Origin: Campylobacteraceae bacterium
GTDB taxonomy: Bacteria; Campylobacterota; Campylobacteria; Campylobacterales; Sulfurovaceae
Length of the DNA stretch: 64,000 bases
Assembly: GCA_027081405.1 (NCBI GenBank)
Contig: JALWKO010000078.1
Location: forward strand, 1 to 64,000
Direction: 5' to 3'
Shown here: positions 20,464 to 30,284 of the stretch, one piece after another
How the letters are laid out: each line of letters opens with the position of its first letter
Numbering within the stretch: the stretch's first letter is position 1
Translations under genes and position numbers: made by a program
Notes under the pieces: model-generated
The model's database searches: none
Told to the model about the DNA's origin: nothing
Seen by the model: only the letters and a program-made list of their open reading frames with translations

Positions 20464-22025
20464 CGGTGCCCTCCTCCCATACCGCCCATGCCGCCGAAGC
20501 CTCCGTCAGAATCGCTTCCGTGATCTCCGCCGAAGCCTCCCATTCCGCCGAAGCCTCCCATTCCGCCGGAGTTTCCGGCTCCCGAAGAGCCTCCGTGACC
20601 GCCATGGCCACCGTGCCCTCCGGAATTTCCGAAGCCTCCCATTCCGCCGAAAGCTCCCGTTGCTCCGGAAGTTCCATGACTGCTATGAGATCCAAAACCG
20701 CCCATACTTCCGTGATGTCCGCCGACCGATCCGCGATGTCCGTAACCGCGATGTCCGTAACCGCGGGAACTGTGTGCCCCGTGATGACCGAAATGATCGC
20801 CAAGGACATCCAACGGACTGGGGTGAGACGCTCCGCGATGCGAGCTGAGTGCGCCGAGTGCGGCGTTCATACCGGCACGGGCGTGTTGGTGGGCGCTTTG
20901 ATGCATCCCGTGTGCCCACGAATGGGCCGTTTGATGCATAGCATGAACCTGCTCGTGCATCGCATGGGCTTGCGCATGGGCATGTTGTGCTGTCGTTTGC
21001 GCATGGGTTTGTGCCCGGCTTTGCACCCGGGCATGCATCGCGGCGGCCCGTTCCTGAACGCTCTGACGCACCTGGGCGATCGCCGCTTGTTGTTGTTCGA
21101 CGTTCATCGCGGCGATCTGGGATTTGATCCGGTTCATGATCGCATAGGCTTGCGAAGGCGGAACGCTACGCAACTGGGCGATCAAGCCGTCGATCGCATG
21201 GTGGGTACTATCCTGTGCGGCATGCTGCGACCCGTCCGTATGCGCTTGCCCGCGGGAATCGGAAGCGCTTTGATTCTGTGCTTGAGTGTGGGATCCGGAA
21301 TGCTCCTGCGCGCTTCCCGAATGACTCTGCGCGGTGTTCGCATCCGTTTGGGTCTCGTCAGAATCGCCGGTTGCATGGGAGTCATGTCCCTCCGCACTGT
21401 CGTGGCCGGAAGCTGCCTGAGCCGAATCGGCGTTGGTCGACGTATCAGACGGTGCGTTTCCCCGATCGGTTCCACTGTGACCGAGTGCCGCCCCCATGCC
21501 GTGTTGGGCCGCCTGTGCGGCGGTATCTATCCCTTGCTGTGCCGATTGGGCGGCTGTTTGCATGCCGCTGTGGGCCGCTTCATGGGCATGTTCCATCCCC
21601 TCCTGAGCCGCGGCCTGAGCGCTTTGCGTCCCTTGCATCGCCGCCGCTTGGGCGTTCGTCATTCCCACATGCGCGGCGTTATGGGCACTTTGTGCTCCCG
21701 TAGCGGCCGCCGAGCGTTCTGCGGCACGTTGAGCCTCTGAACCGTCGTTTGCGGAACTTTCCCCGTCAGCGGATGCGGCATGAGTGTCTGCACTTTGATC
21801 TCCCGACCGATCCTGGGAAGCTCCCCGATCCGACTGCGTCGTTTGTGCGTCTGCTTGGGAATTTTGCGCGTTTGCAGCGGTCGAAGCGCTATCGTGTACG
21901 CTTGTCGCATCGCCTTGGGCATTGTGCGCACTGGTATCTCCGCCAGGCCCTGCCATCAAAATGGGCGAGGCTGCCAGCAATGCCGCCAATACGGCGGCGG
22001 CGCGTTTGTGTTTCATTATCATCAT
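20460..22025 (-). CDS. Secreted low-complexity Ala/Gln/His/Gly-rich protein with 11-residue repeats
   Basis: Signal peptide MKHKRAAAVLAALLAASPILMA; six 11-aa repeats; Gly/His-rich C-terminus. Confidence 0.7.
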   Translation of the reverse strand: MMIMKHKRAAAVLAALLAASPILMAGPGGDTSAHNAQGDATSVHDSASTAANAQNSQADAQTTQSDRGASQDRSGDQSADTHAASADGESSANDGSEAQRAAERSAAATGAQSAHNAAHVGMTNAQAAAMQGTQSAQAAAQEGMEHAHEAAHSGMQTAAQSAQQGIDTAAQAAQHGMGAALGHSGTDRGNAPSDTSTNADSAQAASGHDSAEGHDSHATGDSDETQTDANTAQSHSGSAQEHSGSHTQAQNQSASDSRGQAHTDGSQHAAQDSTHHAIDGLIAQLRSVPPSQAYAIMNRIKSQIAAMNVEQQQAAIAQVRQSVQERAAAMHARVQSRAQTHAQTTAQHAHAQAHAMHEQVHAMHQTAHSWAHGMHQSAHQHARAGMNAALGALSSHRGASHPSPLDVLGDHFGHHGAHSSRGYGHRGYGHRGSVGGHHGSMGGFGSHSSHGTSGATGAFGGMGGFGNSGGHGGHGGHGGSSGAGNSGGMGGFGGMGGFGGDHGSDSDGGFGGMGGMGGGHR

Positions 22026-22069
22026 GCACTCCTTTTGATTTTGGATGGTGCAAGTATGACGCGTCCGGC

Positions 22070-23134
22070 TTACCCCGCCATTACCCGGTGCAGATCGAGA
22101 CGGAAACGGCTCCCCTCACCGGGGGTACTCTCGACCGAAATCCCGATCCCCAGGACGTCGCAGAACTTTTTGACGATGTGCAATCCCAGTCCCAATCCCC
22201 GGTCCCCCTCCCGGTAATGGCGCTCGAAAATCCGTTCGGGGTGTTCGATCCCTTTACCCGTGTCTTCGACGACGAGCACGCCGTTTTCGTATCCGATCCG
22301 CACTTCCCCTCCGGGGCGGTTGTATTTGCCTGCATTGTCCAGAAGGTTGTCGACGATCCGCTCGAAGGCTTCTTTGTTGGTCCGCACCTTCAGGTCAGGG
22401 AAATCTCCCAACATGTATCGGATCCCCCGGGAAGCGTACAGCACCCCGAAACGGTCACAGCGGGAAGCGAGCAGTTCCCGGAGCGAAAAAGTCTCCACGG
22501 CCAGTGGATGGCGATCAAGAAAGGAGCGGAGGTTTTTTTGCATCCCGTCGATCGTATCGAGGCTCTCCTCCATCCGTCGCACCACCCGGTCGTCCGACCC
22601 GAGCCGGCGCCGAAGCAAACCGAGATTGATCCGCAGCGTGCTTAGCGGGGTATTGACGTCGTGCAAAAGATCCCGGACGAACTCTTCGTTGAGCTCGAGG
22701 GCCCGCTTCAGCGGGTAAAGGGCATACAGAGAAAAAAGTGCCGACAATGCCGCGATCAAAAAGAAAAATAGCGGTACGGTGGAGAAAAGTTCCCGTCTCA
22801 GGGTGGCAATCCGCTTTTTGTATCGATCGGATCCGAGTGTGAGGACCAACACATAGTTGCGGCTCCCCGGTATCGCAAACCGTGCGTGCACCCCCTTCCG
22901 ATCGTGTCGCAACACCCCAAGCGCTTTGTGCACGTCGGCGGAATCGAACGATACATCAAAAGCCGTACCCGTAGGCCGGAAGCTGAAAATCCGCATCTCC
23001 TGCAAGATTCGGTGATCGAGTTTTTTCTGCGCCTCCCGGTAGTTCCGATAGAGGACGAATGCGTAAAAAAGCCCCATCAGGAGAAAAAAGAGTGCGAAAC
23101 TTTTGAGAAAAGATTCCCGCTCATGCGTTTTCAA
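22070..23134 (-). CDS. Sensor histidine kinase
   Basis: LLHDVNTPLSTLRINL H-box, NAGKYNRPGG, GLGLGLHIV. Confidence 0.88.
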   Translation of the reverse strand: MKTHERESFLKSFALFFLLMGLFYAFVLYRNYREAQKKLDHRILQEMRIFSFRPTGTAFDVSFDSADVHKALGVLRHDRKGVHARFAIPGSRNYVLVLTLGSDRYKKRIATLRRELFSTVPLFFFLIAALSALFSLYALYPLKRALELNEEFVRDLLHDVNTPLSTLRINLGLLRRRLGSDDRVVRRMEESLDTIDGMQKNLRSFLDRHPLAVETFSLRELLASRCDRFGVLYASRGIRYMLGDFPDLKVRTNKEAFERIVDNLLDNAGKYNRPGGEVRIGYENGVLVVEDTGKGIEHPERIFERHYREGDRGLGLGLHIVKKFCDVLGIGISVESTPGEGSRFRLDLHRVMAG

Positions 23135-23759
23135 GGCGATACCCCACTCCCCGCACCGCCTCGATCGCGAGGGGAAGTTTTTTCTTGAGTTTGGCGATCG
23201 TCACCCGCAATCCGTTGGTACTTGGATGTTCCATCGCCTCCATCAATTCGTCATAGGGAACCACCTCTCCTATGCGGCGGAGCAGCGTACCGAGGATTCG
23301 GCGCTGCACCTCTCCCAGGACGTAACGTTCCCCTTCGTCGGTGTGCACCTCCCCCGTATCGGGATCGAAACGAAATGATCCGTACCGGATCGTCCCTCTT
23401 TCCCGTTCAGGGAAAAAACGGCGGATCCGCAGCACGAGTTCTTCGGGATCGAAGGGTTTTTTGAGATAGTCCACGGCCCCCAGATCGAATCCCCGGGCGA
23501 TCGAAGCGATATCGCTCATGGCGGAAATATAGATCGCCGGGGTGGTATCGTCGGCCTCTTTGAGGAATCGGAGCACCTCGAATCCGTCCACATCGGGGAC
23601 ATTGATATCGAGAATATACAGATCGAAGCGCCGCTCGAAGGTCCGGTCGAAGACCGCTTCTCCCGAAGCGACCGACTCCACCCTGTGCCCCTCCAGTTCC
23701 AGATAGTCGCGAAGACTCTCGGCAAGATTGTAATCGTCTTCGAGAAGCAAAATTTCCAT
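23121..23759 (-). CDS. OmpR-family response regulator
   Basis: EILLLEDDYNLAESLRDYLELEGH, LDINVPDVDGF. Confidence 0.9.
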   Translation of the reverse strand: MEILLLEDDYNLAESLRDYLELEGHRVESVASGEAVFDRTFERRFDLYILDINVPDVDGFEVLRFLKEADDTTPAIYISAMSDIASIARGFDLGAVDYLKKPFDPEELVLRIRRFFPERERGTIRYGSFRFDPDTGEVHTDEGERYVLGEVQRRILGTLLRRIGEVVPYDELMEAMEHPSTNGLRVTIAKLKKKLPLAIEAVRGVGYRLENA

Positions 23760-23846
23760 AGGGGGAGTATAACACTTCCCCCTTACCGACCCGTTACCCG
23801 GGAATAAATGGGTTATAATGGGGCAAAAAAAGGCGAAATCCGCACC

Positions 23847-25064
23847 ATGAAGCGTCGGGGTTTGGTGATTGTGGGGATTGGATTGGTTGCATTCGTACTG
23901 ATCGGCCTACGGATCACCCATCGCCCCCCCTCTCCCCGTTCGGCTCAAGCAACCGCGCCACATCCGGCCAAAACGCCCATCGCCCCTCCCAAAAAACATT
24001 CCCCCAAAACCGTCAAGCCTTCTCCTCTCGTTCATAAAACGGCTCCGAACCCTACGAAACGGCATGCACTCCCGCCACTGGTATACATCCTCTCCTCCGA
24101 TCCCGCTTCGGTGATTGAATCGTTCCAACGGCAGGGGATCGACGTCTGGAGCGGAGATTATCTGTTCCTTCCCTCTCCGGTACGCCCCGGTTGGATCCGC
24201 CCTCCCGCCGGAATTTCAGTGCATGAATTTTTGCGACGGATCAACGATTTTCCCCGGGAAAAGACCCGCCGGGTCGTCATGTACGCCGGAGACTCTCTGG
24301 ACGATTTCATCCCCCGATTCGCTAGGCAGACCCGTATGGATCCCAAAGCGTTGCTCGAAGAGTATTACCGCCACAGCCCCTACATCGAGGGGGGGATCCT
24401 GGCGGGGTATTATCGCCTCCCTTATCGCCTGAGTCCCGCCCCGGCGATGGCTTATCTGACGGAGACGAGCGAACGGACGTTTCGGGAAATTTCCGAACGC
24501 CATCTGGGGCGCTACGATCCTGCCGAATTCCGACGCTATCTGATCATCGCGTCGATCATCCAGCGGGAGACCTGGCGGCGAAGCGAAATGCCCAAAATCT
24601 CTGCGGTGATCTACAACCGCCTGGCCAAAAATATGAAACTCCAGCTCGACGCCACCCTCAACTACGGCCCCTGGTCCCACAAAAAAGTCACCCCCGAACG
24701 GATCCGAACCGATCGGAGCCGGTTCAATACCTATCGTTACTACGGACTTCCCCCTTTGCCGCTTGGGAGCGTCTCCGAATCGGCCCTCGAAGCGGCGTTC
24801 CGTCCGGCGAAAACCGACGCACTCTATTTCGTCAGGGGGAAAAACGGACGCCATATTTTCAGCCGTACCTATACCCAACACGAATCGTGGATCCACCGCC
24901 GCATCGCCACGCACAAATCCCATCGGGCAACATCCAGGCACCCCGACTCGTCCGACGAACAGCCGGAAAACGCCGTCGACAACCTCGTCAATTCCCTCCG
25001 TCCCCCGCCGACACCCCCTTTGGGTATAATCCCGAAGAATCCACCCCAACGGACACGAGAATGA
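23847..25064 (+). CDS. mltG: Endolytic murein transglycosylase
   Basis: YceG-type: [51 protein letters not shown]. Confidence 0.88.
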   Translation: MKRRGLVIVGIGLVAFVLIGLRITHRPPSPRSAQATAPHPAKTPIAPPKKHSPKTVKPSPLVHKTAPNPTKRHALPPLVYILSSDPASVIESFQRQGIDVWSGDYLFLPSPVRPGWIRPPAGISVHEFLRRINDFPREKTRRVVMYAGDSLDDFIPRFARQTRMDPKALLEEYYRHSPYIEGGILAGYYRLPYRLSPAPAMAYLTETSERTFREISERHLGRYDPAEFRRYLIIASIIQRETWRRSEMPKISAVIYNRLAKNMKLQLDATLNYGPWSHKKVTPERIRTDRSRFNTYRYYGLPPLPLGSVSESALEAAFRPAKTDALYFVRGKNGRHIFSRTYTQHESWIHRRIATHKSHRATSRHPDSSDEQPENAVDNLVNSLRPPPTPPLGIIPKNPPQRTRE

Positions 25065-26296
25065 CGCACGCTACGACAAACGAATTCTACATCCCCACCT
25101 CTTCCCCGTTCGATCCCGACGAAAACGGCCACTTCGGGATCTTCGGCGGGCGCTACGTCCCCGAAACCCTCATGCCGATCCTCGAAGAACTCAAAAAAGA
25201 CTACGAAGCGGTCCGTTTCGACCCGGAGTTCTGGAAAGAGGTGGACTACTACTACCGCCACTATGTCGGCCGACCCAGTCCTCTCTATTTCGCCGAAAAC
25301 CTCTCCCGGGAGACCGGAGCGCGCATCTACCTCAAGCGCGAAGACCTCAACCACACCGGCGCCCACAAGATCAACCATACCGTCGCCCAGGCGATCCTCG
25401 CCAAGCGGCTGGGCAAAAAGAAGATCATCGCCGAGACCGGCGCGGGACAGCACGGAGTGGCCACCGCCACCGTCGCGGCGCTTTTCGGTCTGGAGTGCGA
25501 GATCTTCATGGGGGCCAAAGACGTGGCCCGCCAGGAGCTCAACGTCTTCCGGATGAAACTGCTCGGCGCCAAAGTCCACGCCGTCCAAAGCGGTTCACGG
25601 ACCCTCAAAGACGCTATGAACGACGCCATCCGCCACTGGGTCACCCACGCCCGGGACACCTTCTACGTCATCGGCACCGTCGCCGGCCCTCACCCTTACC
25701 CGATGATGATCCGGGACATCCAGAGCATCATCGGCTGGGAAGCCAAACGGCAAATCAAGCAGGCCGAAGGGCGTCTGCCCGATCACGTCATCGCCTGCAT
25801 CGGAGGAGGGTCCAACGCCATCGGGATCTTCAACCACTTCCTCACCGAAGAGGAGGTCGAGTGCATCGGGATCGAAGCGGGCGGCCTGGGGCTGGACTCC
25901 AAGCACGGCGCCAGCCTGGCCAAAGGCTCCCCGGGAGTGCTCCACGGCCAGATGAGCTACCTGCTCCAGGACGAGGACGGCCAGATCCTGGAAGCCCACT
26001 CCATCAGCGCCGGCCTGGACTATCCCGGTATCGGCCCCGAACACGCCTATCTCAAAGAGCGGGGCACGGTCCGCTACGACCACATCACCGACCGGGAAGC
26101 TTTGGATGCCTTCGTATGGCTCAGCCAGAAAGAGGGGATCATCCCGGCGTTTGAAAGCTCCCACGCCGTGGCGTACCTCAAAAAGATGCAGCCCGAAGAG
26201 CTGGCGGGCAAGCTGATCCTCATCAACCTCTCCGGACGGGGGGACAAGGATATGATTCAAGCGAAAGAGCTCCTCGACTTCGGCGGAGCCGAATGA
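25061..26296 (+). CDS. trpB: Tryptophan synthase beta chain
   Basis: [47 protein letters not shown]. Confidence 0.96.
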   Translation: MTHATTNEFYIPTSSPFDPDENGHFGIFGGRYVPETLMPILEELKKDYEAVRFDPEFWKEVDYYYRHYVGRPSPLYFAENLSRETGARIYLKREDLNHTGAHKINHTVAQAILAKRLGKKKIIAETGAGQHGVATATVAALFGLECEIFMGAKDVARQELNVFRMKLLGAKVHAVQSGSRTLKDAMNDAIRHWVTHARDTFYVIGTVAGPHPYPMMIRDIQSIIGWEAKRQIKQAEGRLPDHVIACIGGGSNAIGIFNHFLTEEEVECIGIEAGGLGLDSKHGASLAKGSPGVLHGQMSYLLQDEDGQILEAHSISAGLDYPGIGPEHAYLKERGTVRYDHITDREALDAFVWLSQKEGIIPAFESSHAVAYLKKMQPEELAGKLILINLSGRGDKDMIQAKELLDFGGAE

Positions 26297-26298
26297 GA

Positions 26299-26326
26299 TT
26301 CTAGAAACTAGTAACTAGTAACTAGA
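26299..26326. repeat. Heptad element C, left array: AACTAGT-type x4
   Basis: TTCTAGA AACTAGT AACTAGT AACTAGA. Confidence 0.9.
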
Positions 26327-26342
26327 TTTTGAAAGGTTAAAT

Positions 26343-26681
26343 GTGCTCTGTGAGAAATTGGATGTTTGGAAAAGATCGGCAGCGTTATCATCTGAACTCT
26401 ATATCTACTTTCGTGATATTAAAGACTACGGTTTCAAAGATCAAATCACACGAGCCGGGCTCTCAATACCCAGCAATATAGCCGAAGGAGTGGAACGTGC
26501 CACAGACAAAGAAACTATCCGTTTTCTCAATATCGCTCAGGGATCTTGTGCCGAGCTCAAGACCCAGATCTACATCGGAATGAAGATAGAGTATATAGAT
26601 CGAGAAACCGGAAAAAAGTGGATCAGAGAATTGGAAGAAATCCACAAAATGATCGGAGGCTTGAAAAAAGCACAAACGTAG
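26343..26681 (+). CDS. Four-helix-bundle protein (S23 / 23S rRNA intervening-sequence protein family, TIGR02436-like)
   Basis: LDVWKRSAALSSELYIYF...GFKDQITRAGLSIPSNIAEGVERATDKETIRFLNIAQGSCAELKTQI. Confidence 0.88.
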   Translation: MLCEKLDVWKRSAALSSELYIYFRDIKDYGFKDQITRAGLSIPSNIAEGVERATDKETIRFLNIAQGSCAELKTQIYIGMKIEYIDRETGKKWIRELEEIHKMIGGLKKAQT

Positions 26682-26785
26682 AAACAAGAGACAAGTAACT
26701 AGTAACTAGAAAGTGCTAAGTTGGGTTTTGACACTTCCAGCTCCCTGACCTTCTCTAGTCTCTAGTTACTTGTTACTAGTTACTC
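26682..26785. repeat. Heptad element C, right arrays: AAACAAG/AGACAAG/TAACTAG/TAACTAG (26682-26709) and inverted TTCTCTA/GTCTCTA/GTTACTT/GTTACTA/GTTACTC (26751-26785)
   Basis: Read directly. Confidence 0.9.
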
Positions 26786-26798
26786 AAAAAGGATCCCT

Positions 26799-28283
26799 AT
26801 GAAAACCATCAAATTTTACGAAAAACTCCTCAACGAAATCGAAGCCGACGTCGAGATCGTCATCGTCGTCAACAAAAACTTCGACCAGCGCTTCTGCGAC
26901 GAAGAAAAAGATCTCCTCAAAGAGGCGGGCTTTTCCGGTGAGCAGGACGAGACCTGTCTCCTGGCCGAAAAGCGCAAGATTTTCGTCGGGGCCGACTCCA
27001 TCAAGAGTGCCGATATCCGCTCCGCCGCCGCCAACGCCGTGCGGGCCCTGGAGGGCAAAGGATACAAAATCGCCAAGATGGGCAGCTATATGAGCCACCC
27101 CACCTGTACCGCCACGTTGCGGGCCCAGGCCGAAGGGTTGCTGCTGGGAGGCTACCGTTTCGATCGCTACAAAAGCAAAAAGAACGACAAGCATCTGCAC
27201 AAAGTCCGCATCTCCCTGGAGGAGTACAACGGCTACGAACTCGACATTCCCGCCGCCCAGCGGGCGATCGACAAGGGCATCGTCAGCGCCGAAGCGACCA
27301 ATTTCGTCCGGGACATCGTCAACACCGCACCCGACGACTGCTACCCCGAGACGATGGCCCGGATCGCCCGGGAACTGGCCGAGAAAGAGGCGCACCTGAG
27401 CGTTGAAGTCCTCGATCGTGACGCGATGCGCAAAGAGGGGATGAACGCCCTGCTGGCCGTCGCCCGGGCCAGCCGCCACGAGCCGCGGCTCATCCACCTG
27501 AGCTACATCCCCAAGGAGAAGCCCGTCGCCACCGTCAGCCTGGTGGGCAAGGGGCTCACCTACGACAGCGGGGGACTGAGCCTCAAACCCTCTGAGTATA
27601 TGGTGACGATGAAAGCCGACAAAAGCGGCGGTTCGACAGTGCTGGGAATCCTCAAGGCCGTCGCCGAACTCCATCTGCCCGTCGAGGTCCACGGTTTCAT
27701 CGGCGCGGTGGAGAACATGATCGGCGGCGACGCCTACAAACCCGACGACGTGCTGCGGGCCAAAAACGGCAAAACGATCGAAGTGCGCAACACCGACGCC
27801 GAAGGACGCCTGGTCCTGGCCGACGTGCTCTGCTACGCCCAGGAGAAGGTCAAAGCCGACTACCTCTTCGATCTGGCCACCCTCACCGGTGCCTGCGTCG
27901 TGGGCGTGGGACAATATACCAGCGGCGTCATGGGATTCGCCGCCGAACCGGTGGAGCGGGTCCTCTACGCCGCCAACACCCTCGCCGGCGAACTGGCCAC
28001 GAAACTGGACTTCAACCGTTTCCTGCGCAAAACCCTCAAAAGCGAGATCGCCGACATCTGCAACATCTCCAACACCCGCTACGGCGGGGCGATCACCGCG
28101 GCGATGTTCCTTGGGGAATTCATCGACGAAGAATACAAAGAGAAGTGGGCCCACATCGACATCGCCGGCCCCGCTTTCGTCGAGCACCCCTGGGGGGAGA
28201 ATCCCCACGGCGCCAGCGGTGCGGGAGTGCGGACGATCATCCGGCTCCTGGAGAAACTCGCCCGGGGGGAGGCGCACAAATAA
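26799..28283 (+). CDS. pepA: Leucyl aminopeptidase (M17)
   Basis: VGKGLTYDSGGLSLKPS, NTDAEGRLVLADVL. Confidence 0.95.
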   Translation: MKTIKFYEKLLNEIEADVEIVIVVNKNFDQRFCDEEKDLLKEAGFSGEQDETCLLAEKRKIFVGADSIKSADIRSAAANAVRALEGKGYKIAKMGSYMSHPTCTATLRAQAEGLLLGGYRFDRYKSKKNDKHLHKVRISLEEYNGYELDIPAAQRAIDKGIVSAEATNFVRDIVNTAPDDCYPETMARIARELAEKEAHLSVEVLDRDAMRKEGMNALLAVARASRHEPRLIHLSYIPKEKPVATVSLVGKGLTYDSGGLSLKPSEYMVTMKADKSGGSTVLGILKAVAELHLPVEVHGFIGAVENMIGGDAYKPDDVLRAKNGKTIEVRNTDAEGRLVLADVLCYAQEKVKADYLFDLATLTGACVVGVGQYTSGVMGFAAEPVERVLYAANTLAGELATKLDFNRFLRKTLKSEIADICNISNTRYGGAITAAMFLGEFIDEEYKEKWAHIDIAGPAFVEHPWGENPHGASGAGVRTIIRLLEKLARGEAHK

Positions 28284-28518
28284 CCGTCCTTTCCCTCTTT
28301 ATGGCCTTTACGGCCTCTTTTTCGTTTGCCTTCATTAACCTTTGATTCTCCCGTTTTCTTCTCTCAAAACGACCATTTTTCGGGATTTTCAAAAAGAAAA
28401 AACTTCTTAAAACAAAAAATTTCCTCAACTTTCTGACGAATTAAATAACTTTTCGTGCTATTATTTCGTCATACGGCATCGTCATCTGTGCAAAAACGGA
28501 AGGGAAAAGGATGCGAAG

Positions 28519-28743
28519 ATGAAGATTCGAAGCCTTCCTCGAAAAATCTTCGATTTTTACCAAGAGGGGTTTGCCTCGATGCGCCTAGGCAAAAAACTCT
28601 GGCTCATCGTCGCCGTCAAACTCTTTGTCCTCTATGTGGTGATCAAACTCCTCTTTTTCCCCGATGTAATGCAAGAGCAATTCTCCAACGACACCCAACG
28701 CAGCGATTTTGTCCTGCGACAACTCACCCAAGGAGCACGATAA
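28519..28743 (+). CDS. DUF4492 family small membrane protein
   Basis: IFDFYQEGFASMRLGKKLWLIVAVKLFV; directly precedes cydA. Confidence 0.75.
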   Translation: MKIRSLPRKIFDFYQEGFASMRLGKKLWLIVAVKLFVLYVVIKLLFFPDVMQEQFSNDTQRSDFVLRQLTQGAR

Positions 28744-30284
28744 TGGGACACATCGACCCTTCACTCGTCGACTGGTCACGGGCCCAGTTCGCTCTGACAG
28801 CTCTGTATCACTGGATCTTCGTCCCTCTCACCCTGGGGCTGACCTTCATCGTCGCCATCATGGAGACCATCTACGTCAAAACCAGCGATGAATGGTGGAA
28901 AAAAACCACCCGGTTCTGGATGGGCCTGCTGGCGATCAACTTCGCCATCGGATTGGCTACGGGGATCATCATGGAGTTCGAATTCGGGACCAACTGGTCC
29001 AACTACTCCTGGATCGTCGGAGATATCTTCGGCGCTCCACTGGCCATCGAGGGGATCATGGCCTTTTTCATGGAGTCCACATTCTTCGCCGTGATGTTCT
29101 TCGGCTGGGACAAGGTGAGCAAACGCTTCCACCTGCTCTCCACCTGGCTGGTGGCCATCGGTTCCAACCTCTCAGCGCTTTGGATCCTGGTAGCCAACGG
29201 CTGGATGCAGCACCCGGTGGGGATGCGTTTCAACCCCGACACCGCCCGCAACGAGATGGTGAGCTTCTGGGATGTGCTCTTCAACCCCAACGCCTACACC
29301 AAATTCCTCCACACCATCAGCAGCGGCTACGTGCTGGCCTCCCTTTTCGTTATCGGGGTGAGCAGCTGGTATCTCCTGCGCAAACGGGAGATCAAATTCG
29401 CCAAACGCTCCATCGTCGTGGCCGCAAGCTTCGGGCTATTGGTGTCGCTTTTCAACCTCACCACGGGAGACGACTCGGCCCGCCAGATCGCCGTCGATCA
29501 GCCGATGAAACTGGCGGCAATGGAGGGGCTTTACGAAGGGAAACCGGGCGCCGAGATCGTCGCATTCGGTATCCTCAATCCCGACAAGAAGCTCCGAGAC
29601 TCCACCGATCCCTTCCTCTTCAAGGTTGCGATCCCCGAGGGGCTCTCGCTGCTGAGCTATCACCGACTCGATGCCTATGTCCCCGGAATCCATCAGCTCG
29701 TAGACGGCAGCAAAGAGCACAATATCCTTAGCGTCGCCGAAAAGATGAAGCGGGGGCGCAAAGCAGTCGAGGCCCTCGCCGCCTACAAAGTGGCCCAAAA
29801 GGCAGGAGACAAAGAAGCGATGAAACAGGCGCTCGCAACCTTCCGGCACTACAGCGCCTATCTGGGCTACGGCTATCTCAAGAATCCCGAACAGGCGGTC
29901 CCGCCGGTGGCTACGACCTTCTACGCCTTCCACACGATGGTGGGGCTTGGAACCTGGTTTATCCTGCTCTTTTTCCTGATCCTCTACGCCGCCATAACCG
30001 ATCGGCTTCAGAAGCTGCGCTGGCTGCTCTGGGCGGGAGTGATCTCCCTGCCCCTGGGGTATGTGGCCCAGGAGGCGGGCTGGATCACCGCCGAGGTGGG
30101 GCGCCAACCCTGGGCGATCCAGGATATGCTGCCGGTGGGCATGGCTACTTCCAATCTCAGCACCTCACCGGTCATGCTGACTTTCTGGCTCTTTGCCATC
30201 CTCTTCACCGCGCTGCTCATCGCCGAGGTGAAGATCATGACGGCCCAGATCAAAATCGGACCCAAGGAGCACGATCATGTTTGA
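28743..30284 (+). CDS. cydA: Cytochrome bd ubiquinol oxidase subunit I
   Basis: DWSRAQFALTALYHWIFVPLTLGLTF; GRQPWAIQDMLP. Confidence 0.95.
   Translation: MGHIDPSLVDWSRAQFALTALYHWIFVPLTLGLTFIVAIMETIYVKTSDEWWKKTTRFWMGLLAINFAIGLATGIIMEFEFGTNWSNYSWIVGDIFGAPLAIEGIMAFFMESTFFAVMFFGWDKVSKRFHLLSTWLVAIGSNLSALWILVANGWMQHPVGMRFNPDTARNEMVSFWDVLFNPNAYTKFLHTISSGYVLASLFVIGVSSWYLLRKREIKFAKRSIVVAASFGLLVSLFNLTTGDDSARQIAVDQPMKLAAMEGLYEGKPGAEIVAFGILNPDKKLRDSTDPFLFKVAIPEGLSLLSYHRLDAYVPGIHQLVDGSKEHNILSVAEKMKRGRKAVEALAAYKVAQKAGDKEAMKQALATFRHYSAYLGYGYLKNPEQAVPPVATTFYAFHTMVGLGTWFILLFFLILYAAITDRLQKLRWLLWAGVISLPLGYVAQEAGWITAEVGRQPWAIQDMLPVGMATSNLSTSPVMLTFWLFAILFTALLIAEVKIMTAQIKIGPKEHDHV

Noticed and set aside
20325-21740. 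471-aa plus-strand ORF
   Set aside because: Antisense to the low-complexity secreted protein, which has a signal peptide and exact 11-residue periodicity in the minus frame.
26784-28277. 497-aa minus-strand ORF
   Set aside because: Antisense to pepA.
28290-28325. Terminator after pepA (ggcctttacggcctcttttt)
   Set aside because: Stem is short and imperfect; not enough to call.
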